Of a DNA stretch of 64,000 nucleotides, positions 55,752 through 63,896 are shown in pieces. This DNA is from Spirosoma sordidisoli (GTDB lineage: Bacteria > Bacteroidota > Bacteroidia > Cytophagales > Spirosomataceae), in contig NZ_SBLB01000002.1 in assembly GCF_004138325.1 (NCBI RefSeq), forward strand, positions 124,001 through 188,000, in the 5' to 3' direction. How positions within the stretch are numbered: position 1 is the first letter of the stretch; the number at the start of each line of letters is the position of its first letter. The position numbers were made by a program, and so were the translations under genes. The notes beneath the pieces are model-generated. The model did not search any database, was not told the DNA's origin, and saw only the letters and a program-made list of their open reading frames with translations.

Positions 55752-56412
55752 CGCCCTTGCCCAGCGCCATATGATCGGGCAGGGGCAGGTTTGTGGTGAA
55801 CTGAAGCTGAAACGACCGGAGCCGCGTTTGGCCAGTCTGGCTCCTGATCGTGCGCAGGCCTGTTTCCTGCACCTCCTCCACGCTTACCTGCAGCGCCCCT
55901 GTCGGCAGTCGGCACCCCATGTCGCCACAGAATTTCAGCACCTGCGCGGTGAGTATCCGCTGCAGCATGGCCCGCTGCTGGGCCTCATCGGTCAGGTCAT
56001 CATATACCGACTCCAGATCGAGCAGGGAGCCATCGCGGTTACGGATGGTGTTAAGGCCCAGCCAGTGATGGAGCGTATAGGCCAGGGGGCGTTCGGTTAG
56101 TTCGAGCCGGGTGCGTTGCTCAGCGCGTTCTATGTCCCAGAACGCTTCGGGCAGGTTATCCAGGTGCGTATTCAGAAACTGGCTCAGGGCATCGAATCCG
56201 TCCTGTATACCAAACAGAGCGGCCCTGCCCCGGTGCATCCGGTACTGAATACGCGGGTAGCGGTAGATTACCCCGTTCGGTTCTTCGGTATGGTTGTGAA
56301 ACAGCGGATTCTGCCAGTCGATCTGGTGGTTAAGAAAGCCCCGAAACCGGCCAATTTCGTGCGCCCGCAGCCGCACATTGGGAAAGACGACAAACAAACT
56401 TTTGAGCAGCAT
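55708..56412 (-). CDS. cas6: CRISPR pre-crRNA endonuclease Cas6
   Basis: A 234-residue RAMP-fold RNase on the minus strand. Family text of the Bacteroidota Cas6 branch is clear: IGRFRGFLNHQI near the start, PLFHNHTEE, VIYRYPRIQYR and the C-terminal glycine-rich loop LGKGVSKGYGWLV. It should cut within each repeat to leave the ATTGCGAC handle. It is convergent with the RT gene, so it is expressed separately from the rest of the Cas genes; its own promoter would lie before or inside the upstream coupling-protein gene, only 11 bases away on the same strand. Confidence 0.85.
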   Translation of the reverse strand: MLLKSLFVVFPNVRLRAHEIGRFRGFLNHQIDWQNPLFHNHTEEPNGVIYRYPRIQYRMHRGRAALFGIQDGFDALSQFLNTHLDNLPEAFWDIERAEQRTRLELTERPLAYTLHHWLGLNTIRNRDGSLLDLESVYDDLTDEAQQRAMLQRILTAQVLKFCGDMGCRLPTGALQVSVEEVQETGLRTIRSQTGQTRLRSFQLQFTTNLPLPDHMALGKGVSKGYGWLVQDKPR

Positions 56413-56423
56413 ACAGGCGGGCC

Positions 56424-57752
56424 TTATAGGGTAGGAGCGCTGGGCTTGGGTGGCTGTTTATAGAACGGGTTGGGATCAAAGAGGCCCTGGTACAGCGGGT
56501 CGGTCAGGTAGTCCAGCTTGCGGGCAATAATGGGGGTGCCATCCAGCATAAGCAGTTGCTGTTCTTTTGTCAATTGCCGAATCTGGGCCGACGATACCCC
56601 GGTGACCTCTTCAATTTTTCGGGCAATCTGGTGATTTTTGCACCCGAAAAACTGCAGGGCGCCACAATTGTTCATCAGCGTCTGCCAGTCGTACGGGTAG
56701 TTGGATTCGAGCTGCTGGAAATCCTGCCAGACCGTCCAGCATTTAAGCCCGTAGCCCCGGCAGAGGGTAATGATACTGTAGAGATAAGCAAAGTGGCCCA
56801 GTTGCCCGGCTTCATCCAATAAAAACAGCGTTTGCAGCTCGGGAATATGCTGGCGGCTGGTAATGGTCTTGAGCAGCACCCCAAACCAAACTTTGATCAG
56901 AGCCCGATGCGAGGTTAGTTTGTCGGGCGGTACAATGATGTAGATCGACATGGGCTTGCCATCGCGGAAGTCGTTGAGCGAAAACGTGGACGTATTCGTC
57001 GCCCTGATCACATCCTCACTTAAATACGCCGACAGATAAGCGTGGGCCGTGGCAATAACGCTGGGGCGGGTGTTCTGGTCGGGCATAGCCAGAATAGCGG
57101 CAATCTGGTGATAGCTGGCCTTTGGAATTTTCTTGCCTACTGTATCCAGAATCGTAGCCAGATTAAAAACGACACCATCGCCAAACAGCATATCTCGTAC
57201 CGTCTCCAGATTCCGTTCCTCAGGCGACTTAACCGAAGCCACATACCCCAGGATACCCGCCAGCAGCATGCCGGCCGTCAAATCCCAGAACGGTTCCTTA
57301 GAGCCCCGGTTCCCCTGCGAAAACAACTCGGCCATTAACTGCGCTTCGGTCTCGATATCGATACCCGGCAGATCAAACACATCCATAACGTTAAACGAGT
57401 CGGTGGCATCGCTACTGACTCCGAAAGGATTTAGTCGGATCACTTGCTGCCCCATTTCGCGCCTGGCGCGGGCGGTCACTTCGTAGTTCTCGCCTTTAGG
57501 GTCGAGCACCACAACCGAGCCGGGGTAGGTGAGCAGCGTAGGAATCACCACGCTGCGGCCTTTACCGGTACCGGTAGGGGCAACGGTCATCAGGTGGGCT
57601 GTTCCGTCGTAGACAATATCGTTGGGGGGAATTTGCACAGTCGGTGCCTGATAGCTACTCGACCGGAAGCCCGTAATCTCGTGCTTTTTGGCAGCCTGCA
57701 AAGAGTCGTCGGTCCGGTACCCGATTTGAACGGCGGCAGAGTCAAGAGGCAT
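56424..57752 (-). CDS. VirD4/TraG-type coupling ATPase without membrane anchor
   Basis: A 442-residue protein of the type IV coupling family. It has Walker A VAPTGTGKGRSVVIPTLL, the VVVLDPKGENYE segment, Walker B LFLLDEAGQLGH and the late WQDFQQLE motif. It lacks the N-terminal membrane helices of typical coupling proteins and starts directly before the ATPase domain. No relaxase or mating-pair genes are in the window. It probably is a leftover or a right-end marker of an integrative conjugative element. The stop is 11 bases before cas6, suggesting cotranscription. The 268 bases upstream (57753-58020) hold no gene; a weak imperfect hairpin (CCCGCT...AGCGGG) is near 57825-57860. Confidence 0.85.
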   Translation of the reverse strand: MPLDSAAVQIGYRTDDSLQAAKKHEITGFRSSSYQAPTVQIPPNDIVYDGTAHLMTVAPTGTGKGRSVVIPTLLTYPGSVVVLDPKGENYEVTARARREMGQQVIRLNPFGVSSDATDSFNVMDVFDLPGIDIETEAQLMAELFSQGNRGSKEPFWDLTAGMLLAGILGYVASVKSPEERNLETVRDMLFGDGVVFNLATILDTVGKKIPKASYHQIAAILAMPDQNTRPSVIATAHAYLSAYLSEDVIRATNTSTFSLNDFRDGKPMSIYIIVPPDKLTSHRALIKVWFGVLLKTITSRQHIPELQTLFLLDEAGQLGHFAYLYSIITLCRGYGLKCWTVWQDFQQLESNYPYDWQTLMNNCGALQFFGCKNHQIARKIEEVTGVSSAQIRQLTKEQQLLMLDGTPIIARKLDYLTDPLYQGLFDPNPFYKQPPKPSAPTL

Positions 57753-58020
57753 ATGTAAAATGGTGTAGATAATTCCCTATAGATATACCTGCAAAATAAT
57801 ACACGCATTTGTATAAATTACTAACCCGCTTCCGGTAAGTCCACAGAGGGAGCGGGCCTTCGTTGCTATCCGGACGTCTTGATTGGCTTCTGGCACAGGA
57901 TGTTAAAGTAAGTCGTGTCTTTACCGGTAAGGCTCTGTCAGGTTGAGTTTGTTCGCTAAATCGGCACCCTGGAACTGCTTCGCTGGCCGGAAATAGGAGT
58001 TCTTAGCCGTTTTACTACTC

Positions 58021-60864
58021 ATGGTAAGAAATAATGTTGCCCCACACCTCTTTGCTTTTTTCCTCATACTGTTAATAGGCCATGCCTTGTCATTGCCAGG
58101 GTATGGTCGTCAGCCCAGGATGGCTAAAAATCCGCAATCTGTTGAGGACATATTTCAGGAAAAGCAACATGCCTATAGTAGTGCTCTTCGGGCCGGGCAT
58201 CGAGCTGAAGCATTGAAGTTGGCCAGGCAGCTGAGTGAGTTATTGTGCATAATGAGCAATAACCAGTATAAAGTGGGGAAATACGGACAAAGTGCTTCGA
58301 TGGCTAAAAGCGGATTGCATTGGCTGGCCCAGGCAGAAGCCGACATGGATACGCTCCACTTTCAACTCCTCTCGCTAACGGCTGCTTCGTACGGCCGGGT
58401 GCCGCAGGCCGATTCTGCCGCCTATTGGTATAGTAAGACGAGCGGATATTTATCTGTACATCCCCGGCTTCGACGGATAATAACCGATGACGTCTGCGGA
58501 TATTATATGGGGCAGGCTTATTTTCTAAGCAGAACTGGCGACCTGCAACAGGCTTTCAATTACTTACAGATTGCCGGCGAATTGGCTCGCAAAACGGGCA
58601 ACCGCAGACTGGTAGCCATTATTGATAACTACATCGGTAACTATTTTTTTCAGATACGACAGTATGACCAGGCTGCTGTTTACTATCAGCGCGCGCTGCG
58701 TGGCTATAAGCCTGGTACGGTTGATCAGTGCTGGGGCTATGTCATTCTGGGAAATAACGACCGGGCTGCCCAACACCTGGCTGCGGGATTGGCAAACCTG
58801 CGCCGAGGGCAGATGATGTATAGCAAACTGATTGCTAAACAGCCGCAGCAGCGTAATGTAGATTTTGAGATTCAGGCCAGTTACTACATGGCCGAATGCC
58901 TGAGGGCTTCAAAGCAGGTAGATACGGCCGCCCGCGCCTATCGAATCTGTTTAGCTCTGCACCAGCAGCACTATGGCCCCCGGGGTGAGTTTATGGCGTA
59001 CAGCTGGCTTGGTCTTTCCCACATTGCCCGGGTGAAGTCAAACCCTTGGCAGGCATTGGATTTTGCGCGCCGGGGCTCCCGGGCATCCTGCTACCGACTC
59101 GACGCACAGGCCTCTTCGGCAGACTACATAGGAACGGTAGTCAACGAGAAAACCCTTTATGAATCACTGCGACTCGAAGGTGATATATGGTGGGATGAGT
59201 GGATACACCAACGGAAGCGACCTGCTTTGGCAAAGGCGGTACAGCGTTACGATCTGGCTCTGACGGTTGCCGCCCGGCTGCGTAGGAACCTGATGCCAGA
59301 AGAATCCAAGTTTTTTTTGAGTACAAACGTAGCCCCTTGTATAGAGCGGGCCCTTGCAGGCAGCTTTGACCTGTTTCAGCAAACCGGGATGGAAACGGAC
59401 AAAAACCGGTTATTTACGTTGATGGAGCGTCACCGGACAATGGCTTTATCGGATAGGCTGCACGAAAAGTACAGAATGGCCAGGGCTGTACCCTACCTGG
59501 TGATTCAGCGCGAACAATCCCTGCGGCAGCAAAAACTAGATTTGGAAAAAGCCGCAGCTGACACGCCCCCAGAGGCTTTGCCCGATAGTATCCGAAAACA
59601 GCTCAATTATATTAGAGTAGAGTCGCATGCGTTCTTGGACAGCCTGGAACAGGCTTTTCCTGGTTATTATGCGCTTAAGTACGAAACCCGTCCTGTTTCT
59701 GTTGAATATGTTCAGCAGCAGCTGCCTGAACAGGCCGGCTACTTAGGGTATTTTGTTAGTGACCAGTTTGTAATCGGCTTTCTGATTACCAAAACAGGTA
59801 GCCATGTGTTCCGGAGACAACTACCCCGTCATTTTTCGGAAACAGTCACCCATTTGTGGCAATCGGTTCGGCGAGATCCCGGGATGTTCATCTATACGGG
59901 ACAAAACTCAGCGACTGCGCTCCATCGTACGCTAATTCATCCCATTGAGAATCAACTGCGCTCCATCGAGCGTCTTATTACCGCCCGCGATGGGCTGTTA
60001 CATTATATTCCATTTGACCTGCTTACCCCGTCGGTTTCTTCAACCAGTTACCTCGGCGAGCAGATTGCCATCAGCTATGCCTATTCAGCAGAGCTGACGT
60101 TTGCCCGACTAGATAGCCTGCCGACCATCCCACCCCGTATCACTGGTTATGCGCCCTATTACCAAAGCATACAAACGTCCGATACCTTATTACCGTTACG
60201 GGAATCGCTGGCCGAAGTACGGGCCTGGGGCGGACGGATATTGGCTGGCCCAGAAGCCACTAAAGATACGTTTATTAGGGCGGTTAAGCAGAGCGACGTC
60301 ATCGTGCTTGCTACCCACGCCCAGGCCGATGGGCAAAAGTCGGAACGTTCCTACGTAGCTTTTTACCCGAACGGGACCGACTATCGACTTCGGGCCGTAG
60401 AAATCGCTACTCTCTCTCTGGAGCAGTTAAAACTGGTCGTGCTGAGTGCCTGCCACGGCAATGCAGGGGTAATTCAGCAGAGCGAAGGACTGCTCAGCTT
60501 AGCCCGTGCCTTTCGGATGGCGGGCTGTCGGACCATACTGACAACTTCCTGGTCGGCATCGGACGAAAGCACCGCGGCTCTGAATACGCTCTTCCTGCAG
60601 CACCTACTCCGCGGATTGCCTACCGACCTGGCCCTTCAAAAGGCGCGTTCCGACTTTCGGACAGATAAACGTTTTCGACGATGGAATCATCCGTATCACT
60701 GGGCTAACTTCACCTTGATCGGCACTCCCGTAACGCTCTATCCTGCGTCGGGCGAACAGACCCCCGTCAAATGGATAGGTGGTCTGTGCTTACTCTGCCT
60801 GACCGGTGCCGGATTTTTTTTCTGGCGGCAGCTGCATTTATCCAAACAGGCGCAGGCGCTGTAA
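58021..60864 (+). CDS. TPR-CHAT protease-like protein, exported with C-terminal membrane helix
   Basis: A 947-residue protein. N-terminal signal (LFAFFLILLIGHALSLPGYG), TPR-like helical repeats at about residues 40-420 (RALRGYKPGTVDQCWGYVIL, AYRICLALHQQHYG), a linker, a CHAT domain at about residues 620-920, and a C-terminal helix (WIGGLCLLCLTGAGFFFW). The caspase-like catalytic pair is present: His in VIVLATHAQADGQ and Cys in VVLSACHGNAG. The family includes peptidases; substrates here are unknown. The topology puts the protease outside the cytoplasm, unlike CRISPR-linked TPR-CHAT proteins. Neighbouring sigma/anti-sigma genes converge or follow it, an arrangement common in Cytophagales. Confidence 0.85.
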   Translation: MVRNNVAPHLFAFFLILLIGHALSLPGYGRQPRMAKNPQSVEDIFQEKQHAYSSALRAGHRAEALKLARQLSELLCIMSNNQYKVGKYGQSASMAKSGLHWLAQAEADMDTLHFQLLSLTAASYGRVPQADSAAYWYSKTSGYLSVHPRLRRIITDDVCGYYMGQAYFLSRTGDLQQAFNYLQIAGELARKTGNRRLVAIIDNYIGNYFFQIRQYDQAAVYYQRALRGYKPGTVDQCWGYVILGNNDRAAQHLAAGLANLRRGQMMYSKLIAKQPQQRNVDFEIQASYYMAECLRASKQVDTAARAYRICLALHQQHYGPRGEFMAYSWLGLSHIARVKSNPWQALDFARRGSRASCYRLDAQASSADYIGTVVNEKTLYESLRLEGDIWWDEWIHQRKRPALAKAVQRYDLALTVAARLRRNLMPEESKFFLSTNVAPCIERALAGSFDLFQQTGMETDKNRLFTLMERHRTMALSDRLHEKYRMARAVPYLVIQREQSLRQQKLDLEKAAADTPPEALPDSIRKQLNYIRVESHAFLDSLEQAFPGYYALKYETRPVSVEYVQQQLPEQAGYLGYFVSDQFVIGFLITKTGSHVFRRQLPRHFSETVTHLWQSVRRDPGMFIYTGQNSATALHRTLIHPIENQLRSIERLITARDGLLHYIPFDLLTPSVSSTSYLGEQIAISYAYSAELTFARLDSLPTIPPRITGYAPYYQSIQTSDTLLPLRESLAEVRAWGGRILAGPEATKDTFIRAVKQSDVIVLATHAQADGQKSERSYVAFYPNGTDYRLRAVEIATLSLEQLKLVVLSACHGNAGVIQQSEGLLSLARAFRMAGCRTILTTSWSASDESTAALNTLFLQHLLRGLPTDLALQKARSDFRTDKRFRRWNHPYHWANFTLIGTPVTLYPASGEQTPVKWIGGLCLLCLTGAGFFFWRQLHLSKQAQAL

Positions 60865-61536
60865 GTGCCACCAGATTTTCCATTGTTCTAGTTGTCCGAC
60901 CTCATACTCACCGTGAGGATCAAGTTGCTTGTAAAGCGCTTCGGCTTTAGGTAGTTCTTTTGTCCTAAGGTAACATACGATCAGGTGCCACTGAGCCACT
61001 TCCCGAAAATAAGGTCTGATCTCCTGAAAGCTCAGCACCTCTTCAAAGCGCTGGGCGGCCAGCTGCGCCTGCCCCTGCACCAGATAAGCCTGCCCCTCGT
61101 AGAACCGATCGATAGCCTGCTGTTGCCGAATCGATAACTGATCTGCAGTATCCATACGGTAGCGCCCCCGCCATTCGCGCAGCACACCCGGATCGTTTTC
61201 CTGCCCAGACAACACGATAGGGGCGTATGATAAATAGAGTATGAAAGCCAGACAGGCAGCTGCCAGGCAACCCGCCCCTATAACCGTACGGCTCAGCCTC
61301 TGCCAGCGCTGACGTCGGCGCTGGCGTATGCGGTATAAGGTCTGGCGGGCATGCGTCTGTATCCGAACCTCGTCCACCAATTGAACGCCAAACCGTAAGT
61401 CTTCGGCTTCCTGCGCTACTCGTTTGTCATCCCGAATCAACTGCTCAAAAAGCGTTTTTTCGGTTGGGGTGAGCTGGCCAGACCAGTACCGCTCGATCCA
61501 GTCCCATTCGTCAAGTTGTCCTGTTGGCTTCTTCAT
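60838..61536 (-). CDS. Probable anti-sigma-like membrane protein
   Basis: A 232-residue protein. The first 70 residues (DEWDWIERYWSGQLTPTEKT) are like the cytoplasmic part of Bacteroidota anti-sigma factors, followed by one membrane helix (IGAGCLAAACLAFILYL) and a periplasmic part with TPR-like helices (RFYEGQAYLVQGQAQLAAQR). Its ATG overlaps the sigma-factor stop by four bases, so the two are translated together and the product likely binds that sigma factor. The 3' end overlaps the 3' end of the CHAT gene by 27 bases. ATG at 61536 is chosen for this overlap; a longer reading begins inside the sigma gene. Confidence 0.72.
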   Translation of the reverse strand: MKKPTGQLDEWDWIERYWSGQLTPTEKTLFEQLIRDDKRVAQEAEDLRFGVQLVDEVRIQTHARQTLYRIRQRRRQRWQRLSRTVIGAGCLAAACLAFILYLSYAPIVLSGQENDPGVLREWRGRYRMDTADQLSIRQQQAIDRFYEGQAYLVQGQAQLAAQRFEEVLSFQEIRPYFREVAQWHLIVCYLRTKELPKAEALYKQLDPHGEYEVGQLEQWKIWWHLQRLRLFG

Positions 61537-62099
61537 GAGTGCTTGGTTCGTAACGCATCCAGTTTTTTTAGACAATTGTATTTGTGGGCTTTGGCATTAT
61601 CGGCCGTACCCAGTGACAGCATCTGAGCAATTTCCTGCATGGAGAACCCTTCAACAAAGGCCTCCAGCAACGCCCGGCATTTTGTGCCTAACCGGCTTAT
61701 CAGTTCCTGAAACAGTTCCTGATGCTCGTCGCTTGTCGACTCATCCTGAGGTAGGTTCACTATCCATTCGTCTGCCAGGCTTACGGTGTTACCAAGCCAG
61801 GGTTTTGCTTTTCGCACTTGGTTTAACCAATTGTATTTGGCCAGCGTACACACATACGTAGCAAGTTTGACCGACGCCTGAAGCTGAAACCGGCCGGCCC
61901 GCACATTGGTAAATAAACCGTACAGGGCGCTGCTAAGCATCTCTTCTCCGTCCTCGCGTGAACCGCCCTGTCGCTCTATTAATCGAATAACTACAGACTC
62001 AAGCGCTTCATAAAGGTATATCAGCGCCTGATCGTGCTGCCGTAAATCATTTGACAGCAGCAGGTCAACTACTTCTTCATCTGTAAACCGCCTTTTCAT
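61533..62099 (-). CDS. RNA polymerase ECF-type sigma factor
   Basis: A 188-residue sigma-70-family protein. Region 2 is visible in YVCTLAKYNWLNQVRKAKPW and the preceding helix, and region 4 helix-turn-helix in FVEGFSMQEIAQMLSLGTAD followed by NAKAHKYNCLKKL. Short length without region 1 or 3 is typical of ECF sigma factors. It forms an operon with the downstream membrane protein, a likely anti-sigma factor. The divergent lipoprotein gene lies 159 bases away. Confidence 0.85.
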   Translation of the reverse strand: MKRRFTDEEVVDLLLSNDLRQHDQALIYLYEALESVVIRLIERQGGSREDGEEMLSSALYGLFTNVRAGRFQLQASVKLATYVCTLAKYNWLNQVRKAKPWLGNTVSLADEWIVNLPQDESTSDEHQELFQELISRLGTKCRALLEAFVEGFSMQEIAQMLSLGTADNAKAHKYNCLKKLDALRTKHS

Positions 62100-62258
62100 A
62101 GATAGAACACATTTATCTCTTCATCTACACTTACCGGGGAAAAGTAAAAAATAGCAAAAAAAAATAGGAGATATATCGCCCGTCTCAGACAAGATAAGCA
62201 GAGTCGGTTGAAGGCGCCAGTACCCACTCTTAATCATTCATTTTATATCCCTACTAAC

Positions 62259-62450
62259 ATGATTAAGAACCTGTTAACCACGGCTTCGGGCCGTTGGTGC
62301 CGGGCTGGCTTTGCCCTGTCAATCCTGTTTCTGTCGGCTGCCTGCCAGCACGAAGTAGCTATCAAGCCCGACAAATCGGTGGTAGCTGATTCTACGATGA
62401 GTATGAGTGACCCACCGGTACAGCCCGGTGGACCGGGTGGCGGTAAATGA
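62259..62450 (+). CDS. Small lipoprotein
   Basis: A 63-residue protein with a signal of about 24 residues (GFALSILFLSAAC) ending in a lipobox, so Cys24-26 is likely lipidated. The mature part is short and low in structure (QHEVAIKPDKSVVADS) with a proline/glycine-rich end PPVQPGGPGGGK. Function unknown. ATG at 62259 is taken because it starts the signal. A strong terminator follows 37 bases after the stop. Confidence 0.65.
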   Translation: MIKNLLTTASGRWCRAGFALSILFLSAACQHEVAIKPDKSVVADSTMSMSDPPVQPGGPGGGK

Positions 62451-62486
62451 TCCTGACGGCGTACAGCGAGGTCAAACTTTCCATTT

Positions 62487-62522
62487 CCAGATTGGCAGTT
62501 GTAGCTGTCAATCTGGTTTTTT
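62487..62522 (+). terminator. Rho-independent terminator after the small lipoprotein gene
   Basis: A 12-bp stem (CCAGATTGGCAG with CTGTCAATCTGG, one G-T pair) with a 6-base loop and six T at 62517-62522. Confidence 0.88.
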
Positions 62523-62581
62523 ATTCTAATTTATGAGATACTTGGTGTCTTCCGGAAAATAGGGAGTAGAAACAACTGTAA

Positions 62582-63295
62582 ATGGCTGAATACATGGATT
62601 TCTTTCTCCGAAAAGATTGGCGTGATCCCTACCGGCGTTTGGCCGACAGCGACCTGCTGGAGCGCATTCGCGCTGGTTGTGGGCAGGCGCCAGATTATCT
62701 TATGGAAACCTATCTCCCCCCCTTGCTGTCGTTTGCCCGCAAAGAGATGTATGGCAAGCCCCAGGCGTTAGGCGAGCCGGGCGATTACGCACACGATGCT
62801 CTTCTGTTACTCTGGACACGCGCCAAAACGGAGGGAGCCGCTGTGCTGAAGCACGATGCAACGACCATTCTGGGCTGGTTAAAGCAGACTGTACGGTACA
62901 GACTGAACAATGCCGAACGGAAAGAGCAGAAGCATTGGCGGGATGCCATACAAACCAGCCCTGACGATGAGCCGACCGAGTCAATACTGACGCAGATCGC
63001 TGATCCTAGTGCCTGTTTGACTGACAAACCCGAAAAAGAAGTGTTTGACATAGTAGAGGAAGTCCTGGACATCTATCCTAAAAAAGAGCCCCCTCTCGAC
63101 ACGCTCGTTCGAAAGAGGTGGATGGAATGGCTAAGCTGGAAAGAAACGGCGGCTGTCATGGCTCATCTTTATCCCACCCATGCCCCCGCCTTTGAACCCA
63201 TTTACGTGGAACGATCATACTGGGGGCGCAACCACAGAGTACCCTTTAACAACCTGCTTCGTAACGTTCTCAAACGATATGGCTATGACTCCTGA
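62582..63295 (+). CDS. Divergent sigma-factor-like protein
   Basis: A 237-residue protein. LLERIRAGCGQAPDYLMETY and LGEPGDYAHDALLLLWTRAK resemble ECF region 2, including the Asp/His/Ala-rich helix, and TILGWLKQTVRYRLNNAERK resembles the DNA-melting helix. Region 4 is not clear; the C-terminus (WLSWKETAAVMAHLYPTH, then NNLLRNVLKRYG) could be a diverged helix-turn-helix. The next gene encodes a likely anti-sigma protein and overlaps it by 17 bases, which supports a sigma role. Confidence 0.6.
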   Translation: MAEYMDFFLRKDWRDPYRRLADSDLLERIRAGCGQAPDYLMETYLPPLLSFARKEMYGKPQALGEPGDYAHDALLLLWTRAKTEGAAVLKHDATTILGWLKQTVRYRLNNAERKEQKHWRDAIQTSPDDEPTESILTQIADPSACLTDKPEKEVFDIVEEVLDIYPKKEPPLDTLVRKRWMEWLSWKETAAVMAHLYPTHAPAFEPIYVERSYWGRNHRVPFNNLLRNVLKRYGYDS

Positions 63296-63896
63296 AGAAA
63301 AAGAATCCTTACTTGATCGCTATGTAACTGGCTATCCCATGAGTACAGATGAGGAAATGGTTGTTCAACAACTGCTTCGTACCGACCGATCGTTTCGGGA
63401 AGAATATAGCCTGAGGCAGACCTTGCTTGAAGCAGGCATTCAACAACGCCGGGCGGCCTGGGCATCTCGGCAGCGTAATCGAGTAGTCACTGACCGACAA
63501 ACCGCTTTTCCGATGAGCTGGGTTGCGGCTGCTTCGGTACTTTTGCTACTTGGTATAGGGCTAATCTGGCGGCCATGGCAACCTGGTAGTGGTGACCCTA
63601 CCAACGGTGATGCAACTTTGTACAGATTGGGCAACAACCAGCTTGGTCTCGCTGGCAACGATACGTTGGCAGTCGGTACCATTCACTGGGAGATTATCCA
63701 GGCTCCTGAAAATAGCTACGATTTCAGTCAGCTTGATACGCTCCGCATTTTTGCTGTCGATCCTGATCAGTGGAAGAAGTACCCGTTACGACTGACGAGT
63801 CTGTCAGAGATACGCTACCAGCTTGAGGTGGGCAATCGTACCTATATGCTTGAGCAGGGTCGCTCAATCCGACTACCGCTGACCCCTGTTCGGTAA
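63279..63896 (+). CDS. Probable anti-sigma membrane protein
   Basis: A 205-residue protein. The N-terminal cytoplasmic part (EEKESLLDRYVTGYPMSTDE, then EMVVQQLLRTDRSFREEYSL) follows the pattern of short Bacteroidota anti-sigma factors, then one membrane helix (WVAAASVLLLLGIGLIWRPW) and a periplasmic beta-rich part. ATG at 63279 lies inside the end of the sigma-like gene, giving a 17-base overlap and translational coupling. The 104 bases after its stop to the window end show no gene. Confidence 0.65.
   Translation: MAMTPEEKESLLDRYVTGYPMSTDEEMVVQQLLRTDRSFREEYSLRQTLLEAGIQQRRAAWASRQRNRVVTDRQTAFPMSWVAAASVLLLLGIGLIWRPWQPGSGDPTNGDATLYRLGNNQLGLAGNDTLAVGTIHWEIIQAPENSYDFSQLDTLRIFAVDPDQWKKYPLRLTSLSEIRYQLEVGNRTYMLEQGRSIRLPLTPVR

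Noticed and set aside
57753-58020. Second copy of the tRNA-Glu 3' end (attR) near the end of the CRISPR locus
   Set aside because: I looked for the TTCGATTCCCGTATCGGTC text in the gaps and did not find it here or elsewhere in the window.
58021-60864. CHAT protein as a CRISPR-guided caspase partner
   Set aside because: No gRAMP (fused type III-E effector) gene is present, and signal peptide plus membrane helix place the protease domain outside the cytoplasm.
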